From NCBI GenBank assembly GCA_964408795.1, contig CAYPAW010000006.1:37771-101770 (forward strand): 64,000 bases of DNA, written 5' to 3'. The translations under genes were made by a program, and so were the position numbers. This document shows, piece by piece, positions 45,183 to 54,408 of the stretch. The stretch's first letter is position 1; each line of letters starts with the position of its first letter. The stretch is from JABMQB01 sp964408795 (GTDB lineage: Bacteria > Bacteroidota > Bacteroidia > Bacteroidales > Prolixibacteraceae). A model generated the notes under the pieces. That model searched no databases, was not told the origin of the DNA, and saw only the letters and a list, made by a program, of their open reading frames with translations.

Positions 45183-45221
45183 CTTACACGATTCTGAAGA
45201 TTTACGTCCTTTCCGTGTAAG
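45183..45221. terminator. Possible shared hairpin after the Ig-like gene
   Basis: CTTACACG (45183-45190) and CGTGTAAG (45214-45221) pair perfectly but enclose a 23-base loop and have no T-run. Confidence 0.25.
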
Positions 45222-45271
45222 GAAAACAGATTGACTTTTCCGGAGTTGTTGCCTTTTGTGTGAGCGGGAGA

Positions 45272-47224
45272 TTATCCGTTATACACAATAGCCATCATGG
45301 TAATATCATCCGACTGTGGATTGTCGCAAACATGATTTGTCAGATCTTCCTCTACGGAGTGAATGAGTGCTTCCGGTATTGCCCGGTTGTTTTTTTCCAG
45401 GGTGGTCAGCAACCGCTCCTCCGAATAAAGGACCATGGAACAGTTTTCCGCTTCGGTAACTCCATCGGTATATAGGAACAGTTTGTCGCCTTTTTCCAGG
45501 TTTATGGAGGATTCGGTAAATGTCATATCTCCGAATATGCCTACCGGAATGGAGCGGGCGAGTTCCATCATTTTTACTTTTCCGTTTTCCCGGATGATGA
45601 CCGGGGGATTATGCCCGGCATTGGTGTAGATGAGCTTTCCGTTTCTAATATCCAATACGCCGATGAAGAAGGTTACAAACATGCTGGATTCATTGTTGTA
45701 GGACAAGGACTTATTCAATGAACTGACCCAATGTGCTGTGGACAATCCTTTATCGGCAACCGATCGCAGGAGAGTTCGGGTGACAGCCATAAAGAGGGAA
45801 GCAGGAACCCCTTTCCCGGATACATCGCCAATGGCAAAACAAAGTCTGTCTTCATCGAGAAGGAAGAAATCGTATAAATCACCCCCCACTTCTTTGGCCG
45901 GTCGTAAAACAGCAAACAGGTCAATCTGCGAGAGATTCGGAAACGGAGGGAACAAATGGGGAATCATACCCAACTGAATTTCCCGGGCAATCCGTAATTC
46001 GCTTTCGATTTTTTCACGTGCGGAGGTTGTCTCCCGGAGATTCTCAATATACTCGGCCAGTTTCTCCTGCATGTATACAAAGGAATCGTGCAGTTCCTTC
46101 ATTTCATCCCGGGTATTGATCTCCGGTAATTCCACATCAAAGTTTCCCTTTGCAATCTTCCTGGAGGCTTGGGTTAATATACGAAGCGGCTTTGTAATGG
46201 AACGGGAAATCAGAACTATGATGATCAGGATGATGATAAGTCCACCGATGCTAAGCGCCAAAACATTGGTAATCAGATTATTTATATCAGCCATGAATTC
46301 TTCTACCGGGAATACGATGGCAAAAGACCAGCCATTAAGGGATATGGGTGCATAGGCGATCCAGCTCAATTTATTGGTTCGGAGATTGCGGTATTCCATT
46401 TCCGCAAAGCTTGTCTCTCCACGGATCATATTCTTTCCTATGTTTCTCAGTTGTTGGGAATTTTGCGCTTCGGCAACACTGAAAATCGTTTCGTTCAGCA
46501 TGATGTCTTTCATCGGATGGCATGCAATGGTTCCATTCCGGGTAATAATAAAACTGTATCCGGTCTCATAGACTCGGATTCCATCGACAAATTTTTCCAG
46601 CCAGGTGAGAGAAATATCGGCCGTGAGTATTCCGACAAATTGCTTATTCCCGTTTACTTCCCGGTAAAGGGGTACTGAATAGGTGGCCATAATGATATCT
46701 CCCGCTCCTTCATCAAAATAGGGCTCACTCCAGTCAGGCCGGTTCAGTTCTTTGGGAATCTGATACCAGTCCATGGTGAAATAATCGTATTGATCATCAA
46801 GAAAATACTGCAGATTGATGCTGTCTCCTTTCCGGCTGTAATAAGCCATGAAGTGTTTTTCGTTGTCACTAAAGAAGTAAGGCTCAAAGGCAATCGCGGC
46901 ACCATAAATTTCAGGATTCGATAGGAGTTCCTGTTTCAGAATACGGATCATGTTTGCTTTTGAGAAATCCGTATTTTCGATGATTTTGGCATAATTATCG
47001 GGAATTTTCTGAAAGGGCAACAGGATCTTTTCAACTTGTGCAACGCTTTTTTCTATCAGGTTCTTTGCGTTGGTTCTCAGGTTTCTTTCGACAATATTTT
47101 TTGAGATGGTATAATTATAAAGAAAGATTACCGCAAAGATCAGGGCTATACTGGAGAAAATATAGAGAATGAATTTAAAGGACAATCCTTTTTTTAGGGG
47201 AGCAATTTTGATCAAACAAGGCAT
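45272..47224 (-). CDS. Membrane SpoIIE-type serine phosphatase with Cache and HAMP
   Basis: 650 aa. Helix at about 16-38, a periplasmic double-Cache-like sensor region (about 40-310, with WYQIPKELNRPDWSEPYFDEGAG, typical of dCache), helix at about 325-347, HAMP (RSITKPLRILTQASRKIAKGNF region), a short coil, then a PP2C-like SpoIIE domain (about 430-650) with metal sites GGDLYDFF, GDVSGKGVPASLFMA and SDDITMMAI. It should dephosphorylate a STAS-type antagonist in response to a periplasmic ligand. It lies 12 bases after the binding-protein gene, so they are co-transcribed. Confidence 0.9.
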   Translation of the reverse strand: MPCLIKIAPLKKGLSFKFILYIFSSIALIFAVIFLYNYTISKNIVERNLRTNAKNLIEKSVAQVEKILLPFQKIPDNYAKIIENTDFSKANMIRILKQELLSNPEIYGAAIAFEPYFFSDNEKHFMAYYSRKGDSINLQYFLDDQYDYFTMDWYQIPKELNRPDWSEPYFDEGAGDIIMATYSVPLYREVNGNKQFVGILTADISLTWLEKFVDGIRVYETGYSFIITRNGTIACHPMKDIMLNETIFSVAEAQNSQQLRNIGKNMIRGETSFAEMEYRNLRTNKLSWIAYAPISLNGWSFAIVFPVEEFMADINNLITNVLALSIGGLIIILIIIVLISRSITKPLRILTQASRKIAKGNFDVELPEINTRDEMKELHDSFVYMQEKLAEYIENLRETTSAREKIESELRIAREIQLGMIPHLFPPFPNLSQIDLFAVLRPAKEVGGDLYDFFLLDEDRLCFAIGDVSGKGVPASLFMAVTRTLLRSVADKGLSTAHWVSSLNKSLSYNNESSMFVTFFIGVLDIRNGKLIYTNAGHNPPVIIRENGKVKMMELARSIPVGIFGDMTFTESSINLEKGDKLFLYTDGVTEAENCSMVLYSEERLLTTLEKNNRAIPEALIHSVEEDLTNHVCDNPQSDDITMMAIVYNG

Positions 47225-47236
47225 AGAACCTACTAT

Positions 47237-48280
47237 TTAGTAAAATTTTGTAACCAGGGACGTATCGTAATGCTGAAAGAAACTTTCGTAAGGAGGTATT
47301 TTGTCTATCTGTCCGCTTTCTTCGAGCACACTTCCGGCAAACAGATAATCTTCTTCTGACAGGGTGGTGGATACTCCTTCTTCAGGACTGTACAGGTCCC
47401 TGTATCTGTTTAACATCCATTGTTGATGAATCCGGTTTACCGGCATATTCTGTTTCTGGGCATAGGAAACTACTATATCAATGGTTTTTTCAGGATGGCT
47501 ATATGCATAGAGCCACCCTTCTTCCGTAGCTGTAACAAAATTCGCACAAAGTTTGGGATCTTCTTTTAATCTGTCCGACAGGCAATAGATCCCATCTTCG
47601 AGGAAGTTCATTCCATAATCGGCGAAGAAAAAAGTGTTCAGTTCTTCCGGGTCATATCCTGCATTGATGATCGAATGATACTCATCGAACCAACTGGCAT
47701 TGGTTATATCTACCCCATCTTTTAGAAACAGGTTGTTGGTACTGCCAATCGGAATGATTTCCACCTCCAGGTTGTATTTTTTGAAAAGCGCTCGGGGTTG
47801 TAATTCATAACCTTCCCAAATGCCTGCTTTTTTGTGGTTCATATCATCCAGGTGTTCAATGCCGCTGGATTTTTTTGTTACAAGCATCAGAGAGGAGCGT
47901 TTGGAGAACTGGGCTATATTCACAATATCAAGGCCTGACGCTTTTAATTCAACGCCATTCATAAGCCATAAAGCGGCGAAATCGACTTTCCCGTTCCGGA
48001 TCAGATCCCAGGAGTTCGTAAAAGGCTGGTAGGGAATGATCTCTACTTCCAGTCCGTATCTCCTGTAGATGCCCATCTCTTTGGCCATGTAATACCCGGC
48101 AAATTGAGCATTGGTTACCCAATAGGGAAGAAAGGTCACTTTGCGCAGTTCGGTTTCCGGAAGAATGGTTTTTGACGATTCCGGGGGGAGCAATTCTTCT
48201 GTGTCAGGATTTTTTTTCTTGCAGGAACCAGCCAACAATACAAAGAGAATGCATGAAGTGAGCAAAAAGAATCGGTTCAT
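47237..48280 (-). CDS. NMT1/THI5-like substrate-binding lipoprotein (orphan)
   Basis: 347 aa. Lipoprotein signal MNRFFLLTSCILFVLLAGSC with Cys20. The fold matches periplasmic binding proteins of the NMT1/THI5-like family (TFLPYWVTNAQFAGYYMAKE, GLEVEIIPYQPFTNSWDLI, GKVDFAALW), which carry thiamine precursors, nitrate, sulfonates or similar ligands. No ABC permease or ATPase gene accompanies it. Its place between an RsbW-like gene and a Cache phosphatase suggests a ligand-presenting sensor rather than transport. Confidence 0.85.
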   Translation of the reverse strand: MNRFFLLTSCILFVLLAGSCKKKNPDTEELLPPESSKTILPETELRKVTFLPYWVTNAQFAGYYMAKEMGIYRRYGLEVEIIPYQPFTNSWDLIRNGKVDFAALWLMNGVELKASGLDIVNIAQFSKRSSLMLVTKKSSGIEHLDDMNHKKAGIWEGYELQPRALFKKYNLEVEIIPIGSTNNLFLKDGVDITNASWFDEYHSIINAGYDPEELNTFFFADYGMNFLEDGIYCLSDRLKEDPKLCANFVTATEEGWLYAYSHPEKTIDIVVSYAQKQNMPVNRIHQQWMLNRYRDLYSPEEGVSTTLSEEDYLFAGSVLEESGQIDKIPPYESFFQHYDTSLVTKFY

Positions 48281-48407
48281 CGTTAGGCTTTCGATTAAGT
48301 TGGCTGAAATATACTATTTTTCATAAGAACATGCAAGTCGTTTTTTCCTCTTCTGCCTTTCCCTTAACTCTTCGGATGAAACAGGAATTTGGGAAGAATG
48401 GTCCGGT

Positions 48408-49943
48408 TTATATTTTTTGATTGGGATCCAGGTTGTACAGATATTCTTTTAATGCATTTCCCATATCGGAAGCTACTTTTATTTTTTCATACTCGATTCG
48501 GTAATTGTTCAGGTACTGGAGAATGAATTCTTCTTTTCCTGAGGATGCCGGCATGATTCCTGCAAAAAAGAAATCCATTTTTTCAAATCCCGGGGAAAAG
48601 TCCAGCATATAGGGATCGGTCATTGTAAGATGCAGGTAGATGGTTTCTATCCGGTCGAGACAAAGCGATCTCAGGTTTCGGGATATTTCATCCATCACGT
48701 GGGTACCATATTCCAGGATATAAATATGTGCTACCTGGTTTACCTGTTCTGTTTTTATGGTTATAACCGATTGAGGAGGCAAGGCCGGTTTGTTTTTTGT
48801 ATTTGCACCAAACCGGATCTTTAATCCCAGGTTTTCATAGATTTTCTCAATGATTGGCTGGTGTTTAACAGGGGCATACAAACGGTTTTTTTGGGTCTTC
48901 GTTAGCATCAGCGACAAAAGCATTACGCTCTCACGTTTTGTCAATCCTTCGACAATTCCTCTGTATTCTCTTCCCGGTCCACTGGAGAGCAATAAGGCTG
49001 TTTCACTGAATCCAAATTTCAGGAGGCTTTTTTGTGAATAGGGATGGGTGGTGATTCCTCTTCCATACACTCCGGTGAATTCATTTTCCCTGGCCAGGTC
49101 AATTAGTAAGGGAACGGCTTTGTTTAAACATCCCTGACCCCGGTAGCGGGGCATGACAAAGGCCATTCCCAGTTGGGGAAAAAGAGGATCCCTCTCTTCT
49201 CTTTCAAGTGCTGTGTGACCCATAATCTTTCCGTCCTTCGTGACGGCTACCAGGGAAATCAGTTCGCCGGTCTGGTTCTGGTTCCAGATCCTGTCCGGGA
49301 AATATATATCTTCGTTGATGTAACTGTACCCGTAAGAACTGTAAGCACATTTGGAAATTTCAACACTCTCTTTTTCTTTGATTCTTCGTACGGTAAATTC
49401 CACAGAGTTTCGTGGCAGTGGTTCTTCCGCGAAGGCTTCCCTGGCTTTTTCAAGCTCTTCACTGCTCATCATATTCTCCACCGATTCGTTATTGAAGTAC
49501 TTGAATAAATGGGTCTCTTTGCCTTCTTTGCCCAGGTTAAGAAAAGAAACTTCATCTACAAACTGTTGCATTAGAAAAATGCCCAATCCTTTTTCCGAGA
49601 AGGTATCCTTCAGTTTTTCGGGATTGTATTCCTCGACGGATTTCGGATCAAAGGGAATACCCATTTCTTTGAGGATGATTTTTAATCCGGTGGTCCGGGG
49701 TTGTAAAATAATATCGTAGGTTGTTTCTTCTTCCGGCAAAAAGGCTGTTTCCAGGATGTGTACGATCGCCTCTTCCAGTCCCAGCTTTATTTTGGCAATG
49801 TCCTGTTTTTTAAAGCCCAGTTTACGGGCCATCGTAGTGACTGTTTTATCTACGATGGGGAGATAATCGATTTTGTTGGGTACCGTTAATTTAATCGGAT
49901 GTTTAATCGGATGTTTAATCTTCATACCATTGAATTGTTCCAT
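48408..49943 (-). CDS. RsbW-like ATPase domain fused to GNAT acetyltransferase
   Basis: 511 aa. Residues about 15-150 are an HATPase_c_2 domain of the RsbW/SpoIIAB anti-sigma kinase type, with the glycine motif EKGLGIFLMQQFVDEV; the N-box reads EEAIVHILETAF with His62 at the usual Asn position. Residues about 180-340 are a GNAT domain (LGMAFVMPRYRGQGCLNKAVPL). The C-terminal 150 residues are unassigned. The N-terminus holds a 12-bp duplication (KHPIKHPIK). ATG 49925 is an alternative start. First gene of the cluster; the binding-protein gene follows after 127 bases. Confidence 0.82.
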   Translation of the reverse strand: MEQFNGMKIKHPIKHPIKLTVPNKIDYLPIVDKTVTTMARKLGFKKQDIAKIKLGLEEAIVHILETAFLPEEETTYDIILQPRTTGLKIILKEMGIPFDPKSVEEYNPEKLKDTFSEKGLGIFLMQQFVDEVSFLNLGKEGKETHLFKYFNNESVENMMSSEELEKAREAFAEEPLPRNSVEFTVRRIKEKESVEISKCAYSSYGYSYINEDIYFPDRIWNQNQTGELISLVAVTKDGKIMGHTALEREERDPLFPQLGMAFVMPRYRGQGCLNKAVPLLIDLARENEFTGVYGRGITTHPYSQKSLLKFGFSETALLLSSGPGREYRGIVEGLTKRESVMLLSLMLTKTQKNRLYAPVKHQPIIEKIYENLGLKIRFGANTKNKPALPPQSVITIKTEQVNQVAHIYILEYGTHVMDEISRNLRSLCLDRIETIYLHLTMTDPYMLDFSPGFEKMDFFFAGIMPASSGKEEFILQYLNNYRIEYEKIKVASDMGNALKEYLYNLDPNQKI

Positions 49944-49973
49944 TTATTAGGTATCGTCACGAATGCATTCTGT

Positions 49974-50087
49974 TCCGACAGCCGTCGGGATCGGGACTCG
50001 TTTTATAACAGAAGGGTTGATTCGGGATATCGTATGGTTTCTGTTCCATGGGTTGAAACACATTCCGGTCCGACAGACCGGAATGTG
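49974..50087. repeat. Two palindromes between gnd and the RsbW-GNAT gene
   Basis: CCGAC...GTCGG palindrome at 49975-49988, related to the CCCGA/TCGGG family, and a separate hairpin with perfect 12-bp arms (50059-50070 and 50076-50087, CATTCCGGTC core) around CGACA. The second may end gnd transcripts, although no strong T-run follows. Confidence 0.55.
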
Positions 50088-50211
50088 ACAGATCCCATGA
50101 GTCCCTTGCCTACATTGCATTCTTTTAGCGAATGAAAGTAAGCAATTTCTTTAAATTGCGATACACAAAGGGGTTTTATTTATTTTCCGGAGGCGATTCT
50201 CAGGGGGATCG

Positions 50212-51666
50212 TTACACTGAATAGGTTGAGGAAGCGGTATCGCCGCCCCGTCCGGTCCAGTTGGTATGGAAAAATTCCCCCCGGGGTTTATCCAGGCGTT
50301 CATAGGTGTGTGCCCCGAAATAGTCCCGTTGTGCCTGCAAAAGGTTTGCCGGCAGGCGTTCGCTGCGGAATCCGTCAAAATAGGTGAGTGCTGAGGTGAG
50401 CGCAGGAACCGGAATGCCGTTCATGAGGGCGGTTGCGCACACTCTGCGCCAGCCTTCCTGGGCTGATTCCACTTTTTCCTTAAAAAACGGATCCAGGAGA
50501 AGGTTGGGAAGCTCCGGATTCTGGTCAAAAGCCTTTTTGATGTCGTTCAGGAAAACAGAACGGATGATGCATCCCCCGCGCCACATAAGGGCGATGTTCC
50601 CGTAATGGAGATTCCATCCATATTCTCCGGCAGCTTCCATCATCAGGTTGTATCCCTGGGCGTAGGAGATTATTTTGGCTCCGAGGAGGGCCTGTTCGAG
50701 GTCCGCGATAAACAGCTCCTTGTTGTCGGCTGGTTTTGGTGTGGGGCCGTTTATTTCCTTCGAAGCTTTGACCCGCAGCTCTTTTTGTGCAGACAAGCAA
50801 CGGGCAAATACGGATTCTCCGATTAAGGTCAGGGGAATGCCCAGATCCAGGGCAGCAATACCGGTCCATTTACCGGTTCCTTTCTGGCCGGCCGTATCGA
50901 GAATCTTATCCAGGGTTTCCTCGCCTTTTTCATCTTTAAAGCCCAGAATATCCCGGGTGATTTCGATCAGGTAACTGTCCAGTGCGCCGGTATTCCATTT
51001 TTTGAATACTTCATGCATCTCTTCATTGTTCATTCCCAGGAGGGTTTTCATAAGGTGATATGCTTCTGTGATGATTTGCATATCGCCGTATTCAATGCCG
51101 TTATGCACCATTTTCACGAAATGACCGGCGCCGTTTTCACCCACCCACTCACAACAGGGTGAGCCGTCTTCCACTTTGGCTGCTATAGCCTGAAAGATCT
51201 CTTTCACATGAGGCCATGCTTCCGGGGAACCTCCCGGCATGATGGAAGGCCCCCGCAACGCTCCTTCTTCTCCTCCGGAAACTCCGGTGCCGATGTAGTA
51301 AAATCCTTTGCTTTCCACATATTTTGTGCGCCGGATGGTGTCCGGGAAATGGGAATTTCCCCCATCAATGATGATATCCCCCGGCTCCAGATGGGGCAGA
51401 AGCAATTCAATGAAATCATCCACCGGCTGGCCTGCTTTCACAAGCATCATCACTTTGCGGGGCCGCTCAAGGCTGGCACACAGCTCTTCAATGGTATGAG
51501 TCCCGATAAAGTTTTTTCCGGCACCCCGGCCATCCATAAATCTATCTACTTTGGATACCGTACGGTTAAAAACAGCAACCGTAAATCCTTTGCTTTCCAT
51601 GTTTAATACCAGATTCTCGCCCATGACGGCTAACCCGATCAATCCTATGTCTGCTAATTCTTTCAT
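50212..51666 (-). CDS. gnd: 6-phosphogluconate dehydrogenase, decarboxylating
   Basis: 484 aa, full length. NADP fold GLIGLAVMGENLVLNM at the N-terminus, catalytic signature IIDGGNSHFPDT and GTGVSGGEEGALRGPSIMPGG, Lys in GAGHFVKMVHNGIEY, and the C-terminal tail GRGGDTASSTYSV. It converts 6-phosphogluconate to ribulose-5-phosphate. zwf and pgl, its usual partners, are absent; it lies at the edge of the sugar-acid island, which could supply 6-phosphogluconate. 163 bases separate it from pdxB. Confidence 0.96.
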   Translation of the reverse strand: MKELADIGLIGLAVMGENLVLNMESKGFTVAVFNRTVSKVDRFMDGRGAGKNFIGTHTIEELCASLERPRKVMMLVKAGQPVDDFIELLLPHLEPGDIIIDGGNSHFPDTIRRTKYVESKGFYYIGTGVSGGEEGALRGPSIMPGGSPEAWPHVKEIFQAIAAKVEDGSPCCEWVGENGAGHFVKMVHNGIEYGDMQIITEAYHLMKTLLGMNNEEMHEVFKKWNTGALDSYLIEITRDILGFKDEKGEETLDKILDTAGQKGTGKWTGIAALDLGIPLTLIGESVFARCLSAQKELRVKASKEINGPTPKPADNKELFIADLEQALLGAKIISYAQGYNLMMEAAGEYGWNLHYGNIALMWRGGCIIRSVFLNDIKKAFDQNPELPNLLLDPFFKEKVESAQEGWRRVCATALMNGIPVPALTSALTYFDGFRSERLPANLLQAQRDYFGAHTYERLDKPRGEFFHTNWTGRGGDTASSTYSV

Positions 51667-51829
51667 CTATTTGAAATTTTATAATTATTTGAAAATAAAT
51701 TAATTAAAAATTTGAGAACAGATGTAACCACTCCGTTCTCCCATGAACTTTTTTAAACATTCTTTTTTGTGAAATTTTTGTTATAAAAGTTCATGCTCGT
51801 TTCATTTTGGTTGTTTATTGATGTTCTTG

Positions 51830-52999
51830 TTATTGAAATTCGTTGGTTTTTTCTTTTGTTGTCCCTCTTTTTTCGTCCAGGATCGTAAATCCCAGAGTTC
51901 TCATTTTATTGATTGTTTCAGGATTAACATTGTTGGCTTTTAGGGTATAAGTTGTGAATTCACGTCGCACGGGATAATCTCCTCTCAGTTTTTCAAACCA
52001 CTGTGGATGATCCCGAAGTTTTTTATCATCCGCTTCGATGTTGTACGTTGCCAGGATTGCTTCAGCTATCACTTCGTATTCCTTTTTCCTTTTTCCGTTG
52101 ATTTTTATCACGGTGGACGGAGGTTCTTCAATGCCGGTAGGTTCCCAGTCATTGATTCCCAGGTTAAAAAAACGGCTGATCGCCTGAACGCTCATCCTGG
52201 TACCATTGGCTTTTCCGTCTTTTGAATAGCCTGCAATATGGGGGGTTCCATACGTGCAGATCTTCAACAACTCCAGGTCAATATCCGGCTCATTTTCCCA
52301 ACAATCGATGATGAATCCGGAAAGCAATCCGGTTTTTTTTGCCTGAATGAGCGTTCTGGAGTCAAAGACTTCACCACGGCTTGCATTTATTAAAAGGGGG
52401 TTTTTTCTGAGTTTTTTCACACGATTCTGGTCAACCATATGGAAAGTTCTATCTTTTCCGGAAAGGTTTAAGGGCACATGAAAAGTAAGAATGTCCGCTT
52501 CTTCCAGCACTGTGGATAAGGGAACAAAGTTACCGGGTCCTTCCCGGCGTTCCCGTGGGGGATCATTCAACAGCACTTTCATGCCCAAAGTCTTACACAA
52601 TGCTTCTACTTTGGATCCTACCTTTCCTACGCCTACAATTCCGATGGTTTTATTGGCAGGATCTTCCTGTATGTTCAGTGACCAGGCATAAAGGGCAGAG
52701 GCTACATACTGGTTTACGCTTTCGGCATTGCATCCCTGTGCATTGGTCCAATGTATCCCGGCCTGTTTGCAGTAGGCTGTATCGATATGATCAAATCCAA
52801 TGGTGGCCGTAGCTATAAACCGTACGGACGAATTTTTTAGCAAATCCCGGTTGCAGATGGTCCGTGTACGGGTTATCAGAGCATCCGCATCCTTAACCTC
52901 CCTGGAGGTAATGGCATTTCCCGGAAGATAAACCACCTCAGCATACGGTTCAAAGGCCCCTTTTAAGTAGGGAATCTTATCGTCTGCAACAATCTTCAT
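51830..52999 (-). CDS. pdxB: 4-phosphoerythronate dehydrogenase
   Basis: 389 aa from the ATG at 52999 (MKIVADDKIPYLKGAF); the frame begins 5 codons earlier. Second step of DXP-independent pyridoxal phosphate synthesis. Rossmann motif GIVGVGKVGSKVEAL, catalytic Arg in NASRGEVFD, Glu in CWENEP and His in GTPHIAGYS, plus a C-terminal dimerisation domain typical of PdxB. It follows the LarA-like gene by 58 bases in the same direction and could be co-transcribed with it. Confidence 0.9.
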   Translation of the reverse strand: MKIVADDKIPYLKGAFEPYAEVVYLPGNAITSREVKDADALITRTRTICNRDLLKNSSVRFIATATIGFDHIDTAYCKQAGIHWTNAQGCNAESVNQYVASALYAWSLNIQEDPANKTIGIVGVGKVGSKVEALCKTLGMKVLLNDPPRERREGPGNFVPLSTVLEEADILTFHVPLNLSGKDRTFHMVDQNRVKKLRKNPLLINASRGEVFDSRTLIQAKKTGLLSGFIIDCWENEPDIDLELLKICTYGTPHIAGYSKDGKANGTRMSVQAISRFFNLGINDWEPTGIEEPPSTVIKINGKRKKEYEVIAEAILATYNIEADDKKLRDHPQWFEKLRGDYPVRREFTTYTLKANNVNPETINKMRTLGFTILDEKRGTTKEKTNEFQ

Positions 53000-53057
53000 C
53001 TGGATATTTGTCAAATTGCATTCTTCATTTCGTGAATCTTCTTACGGGTATGTGTCT

Positions 53058-54344
53058 TTATCCTGTGATCTTTCCTTTGCAAGCCCACAGTCCGATAGCC
53101 GGATTGGATATATAAAAGATCTTTTCTCCATCTGCAAGGGTATTCCATCCATCTTTTAAGGTTGCCGGGTCGTATTTTTTTTGTACCGCATCAATATCGG
53201 CATATTTGAACCCGACTGTTTCTAATTCTTTTTGGGTTAGGTTGTTTTTCTCTTTCCCGGGGCAATAGGTTATGGAGAACCTGCCTTCCGAAGAGCCGTG
53301 TATTAAGTGAGCAGCAGCACCCAGGTTGTTCCGGAGGTCTTCATTTTCCCGGGTCATTTTCATCGTATGGGGGGTTCCGAAATACCCGTATTTGCGAATC
53401 AGCCGGTCGATTTCCTGGTCTTCACCGAATTCTCTGAGAGCCGGAGCGAGTACGATCAGCTCCCCATTGTCTGCAATGGCCATACGGGTGCGGTAAATGC
53501 TTTTATTCCCCAGCCAGGTGCTTTTGAATTCGGAAGGATCCAGCCAGACTACCACTTTGGACAAAGGTTTCTCAAGGAGGTGAAAATTTACTTTAAGCGA
53601 TAGTTCAGCGGCTTTGTTGTATACGTCATGATCATCCCCTATAAACAATCCAAAGGTTCGTAAGGTTCCCTTTTTGTCGGATCCGACCACCGTAAGAACA
53701 TATACGATAGGCAGGTGGTTTGCAAATTTTTCCGAGGCATAGTTAAAGATTCTGCGAACAGGGGTATCGGTGTGTCCCATCATTTTTTCCATTCCATAGG
53801 CGGCTCCGATGAAGTGGCTTTTGTTAATTCCATCGGCACCCCCTGTTCCCACGAAGATGTTCTTGTTGTAATTGGCCATTCCGGATACTTCATGCGGTAC
53901 CACCTGTCCGATGGAAAGTATCAGGTCAAAGTTGCCGTTGACCAGTAACTTGTTCACCTGAGCAGGCCAGCTGTAATCAATTGCTCCCCGGGTTACCTCG
54001 TTTACATAGCTGCCAGGCACTTCCCCCAGGGTAATTACATCGTGCCGCCAGTTATGGATCCGAAAGAGGGATTTGGGCGTTTCTCCGTACATATGGCTTA
54101 TCTGACCGGGCGTCATGGGAGTATGGGTCCCCAAAGCCGGCAGAATATCGGTTAGCTGATCCCCGTAATAGTTCCATGTCATCTCCGTGAGCTCCCCGGC
54201 ACGCGAAGGATACCGCGTGTAATCGGGTGGAACCACCCCTACCTTTTTCCTATCCCCCAGTTCTTTCAGGGCATGGAATAACCCCTCCCTCAGATCCCTG
54301 GCTGTGAGGGCACTTTCTGGTGATCCTTTGGCATAATAGATCAT
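53058..54344 (-). CDS. LarA-family (DUF2088) nickel-pincer racemase/epimerase
   Basis: 428 aa. LarA enzymes use the nickel-pincer nucleotide to racemise or epimerise 2-hydroxy acids. Key residues match: H74 (LGTHTPMT), H151 (VVPHEVSG), K161 (NYNKNIF) and H177 (NKSHFIG). The H-to-K spacing (10) and K-to-H spacing (16) equal those I recall for lactate racemase (H174, K184, H200). A D-x-T-R motif is at PDYTRYPS. Placed among uronate genes, it likely acts on an aldonate or related sugar acid. The cofactor genes larB, larC and larE are not in the window. Confidence 0.85.
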   Translation of the reverse strand: MIYYAKGSPESALTARDLREGLFHALKELGDRKKVGVVPPDYTRYPSRAGELTEMTWNYYGDQLTDILPALGTHTPMTPGQISHMYGETPKSLFRIHNWRHDVITLGEVPGSYVNEVTRGAIDYSWPAQVNKLLVNGNFDLILSIGQVVPHEVSGMANYNKNIFVGTGGADGINKSHFIGAAYGMEKMMGHTDTPVRRIFNYASEKFANHLPIVYVLTVVGSDKKGTLRTFGLFIGDDHDVYNKAAELSLKVNFHLLEKPLSKVVVWLDPSEFKSTWLGNKSIYRTRMAIADNGELIVLAPALREFGEDQEIDRLIRKYGYFGTPHTMKMTRENEDLRNNLGAAAHLIHGSSEGRFSITYCPGKEKNNLTQKELETVGFKYADIDAVQKKYDPATLKDGWNTLADGEKIFYISNPAIGLWACKGKITG

Positions 54345-54408
54345 GCTTTTTTCTTTTTTCTTCCCTGCGTGATGGTTGACAGGCTGCCTTAGGCAGCCTT
54401 CTCCCGTG

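Noticed and set aside
47237..48280. Thiamine-precursor ABC transporter operon with TPP riboswitch
   Set aside because: No permease or ATPase gene and no TPP riboswitch signature upstream; only the binding protein is present.
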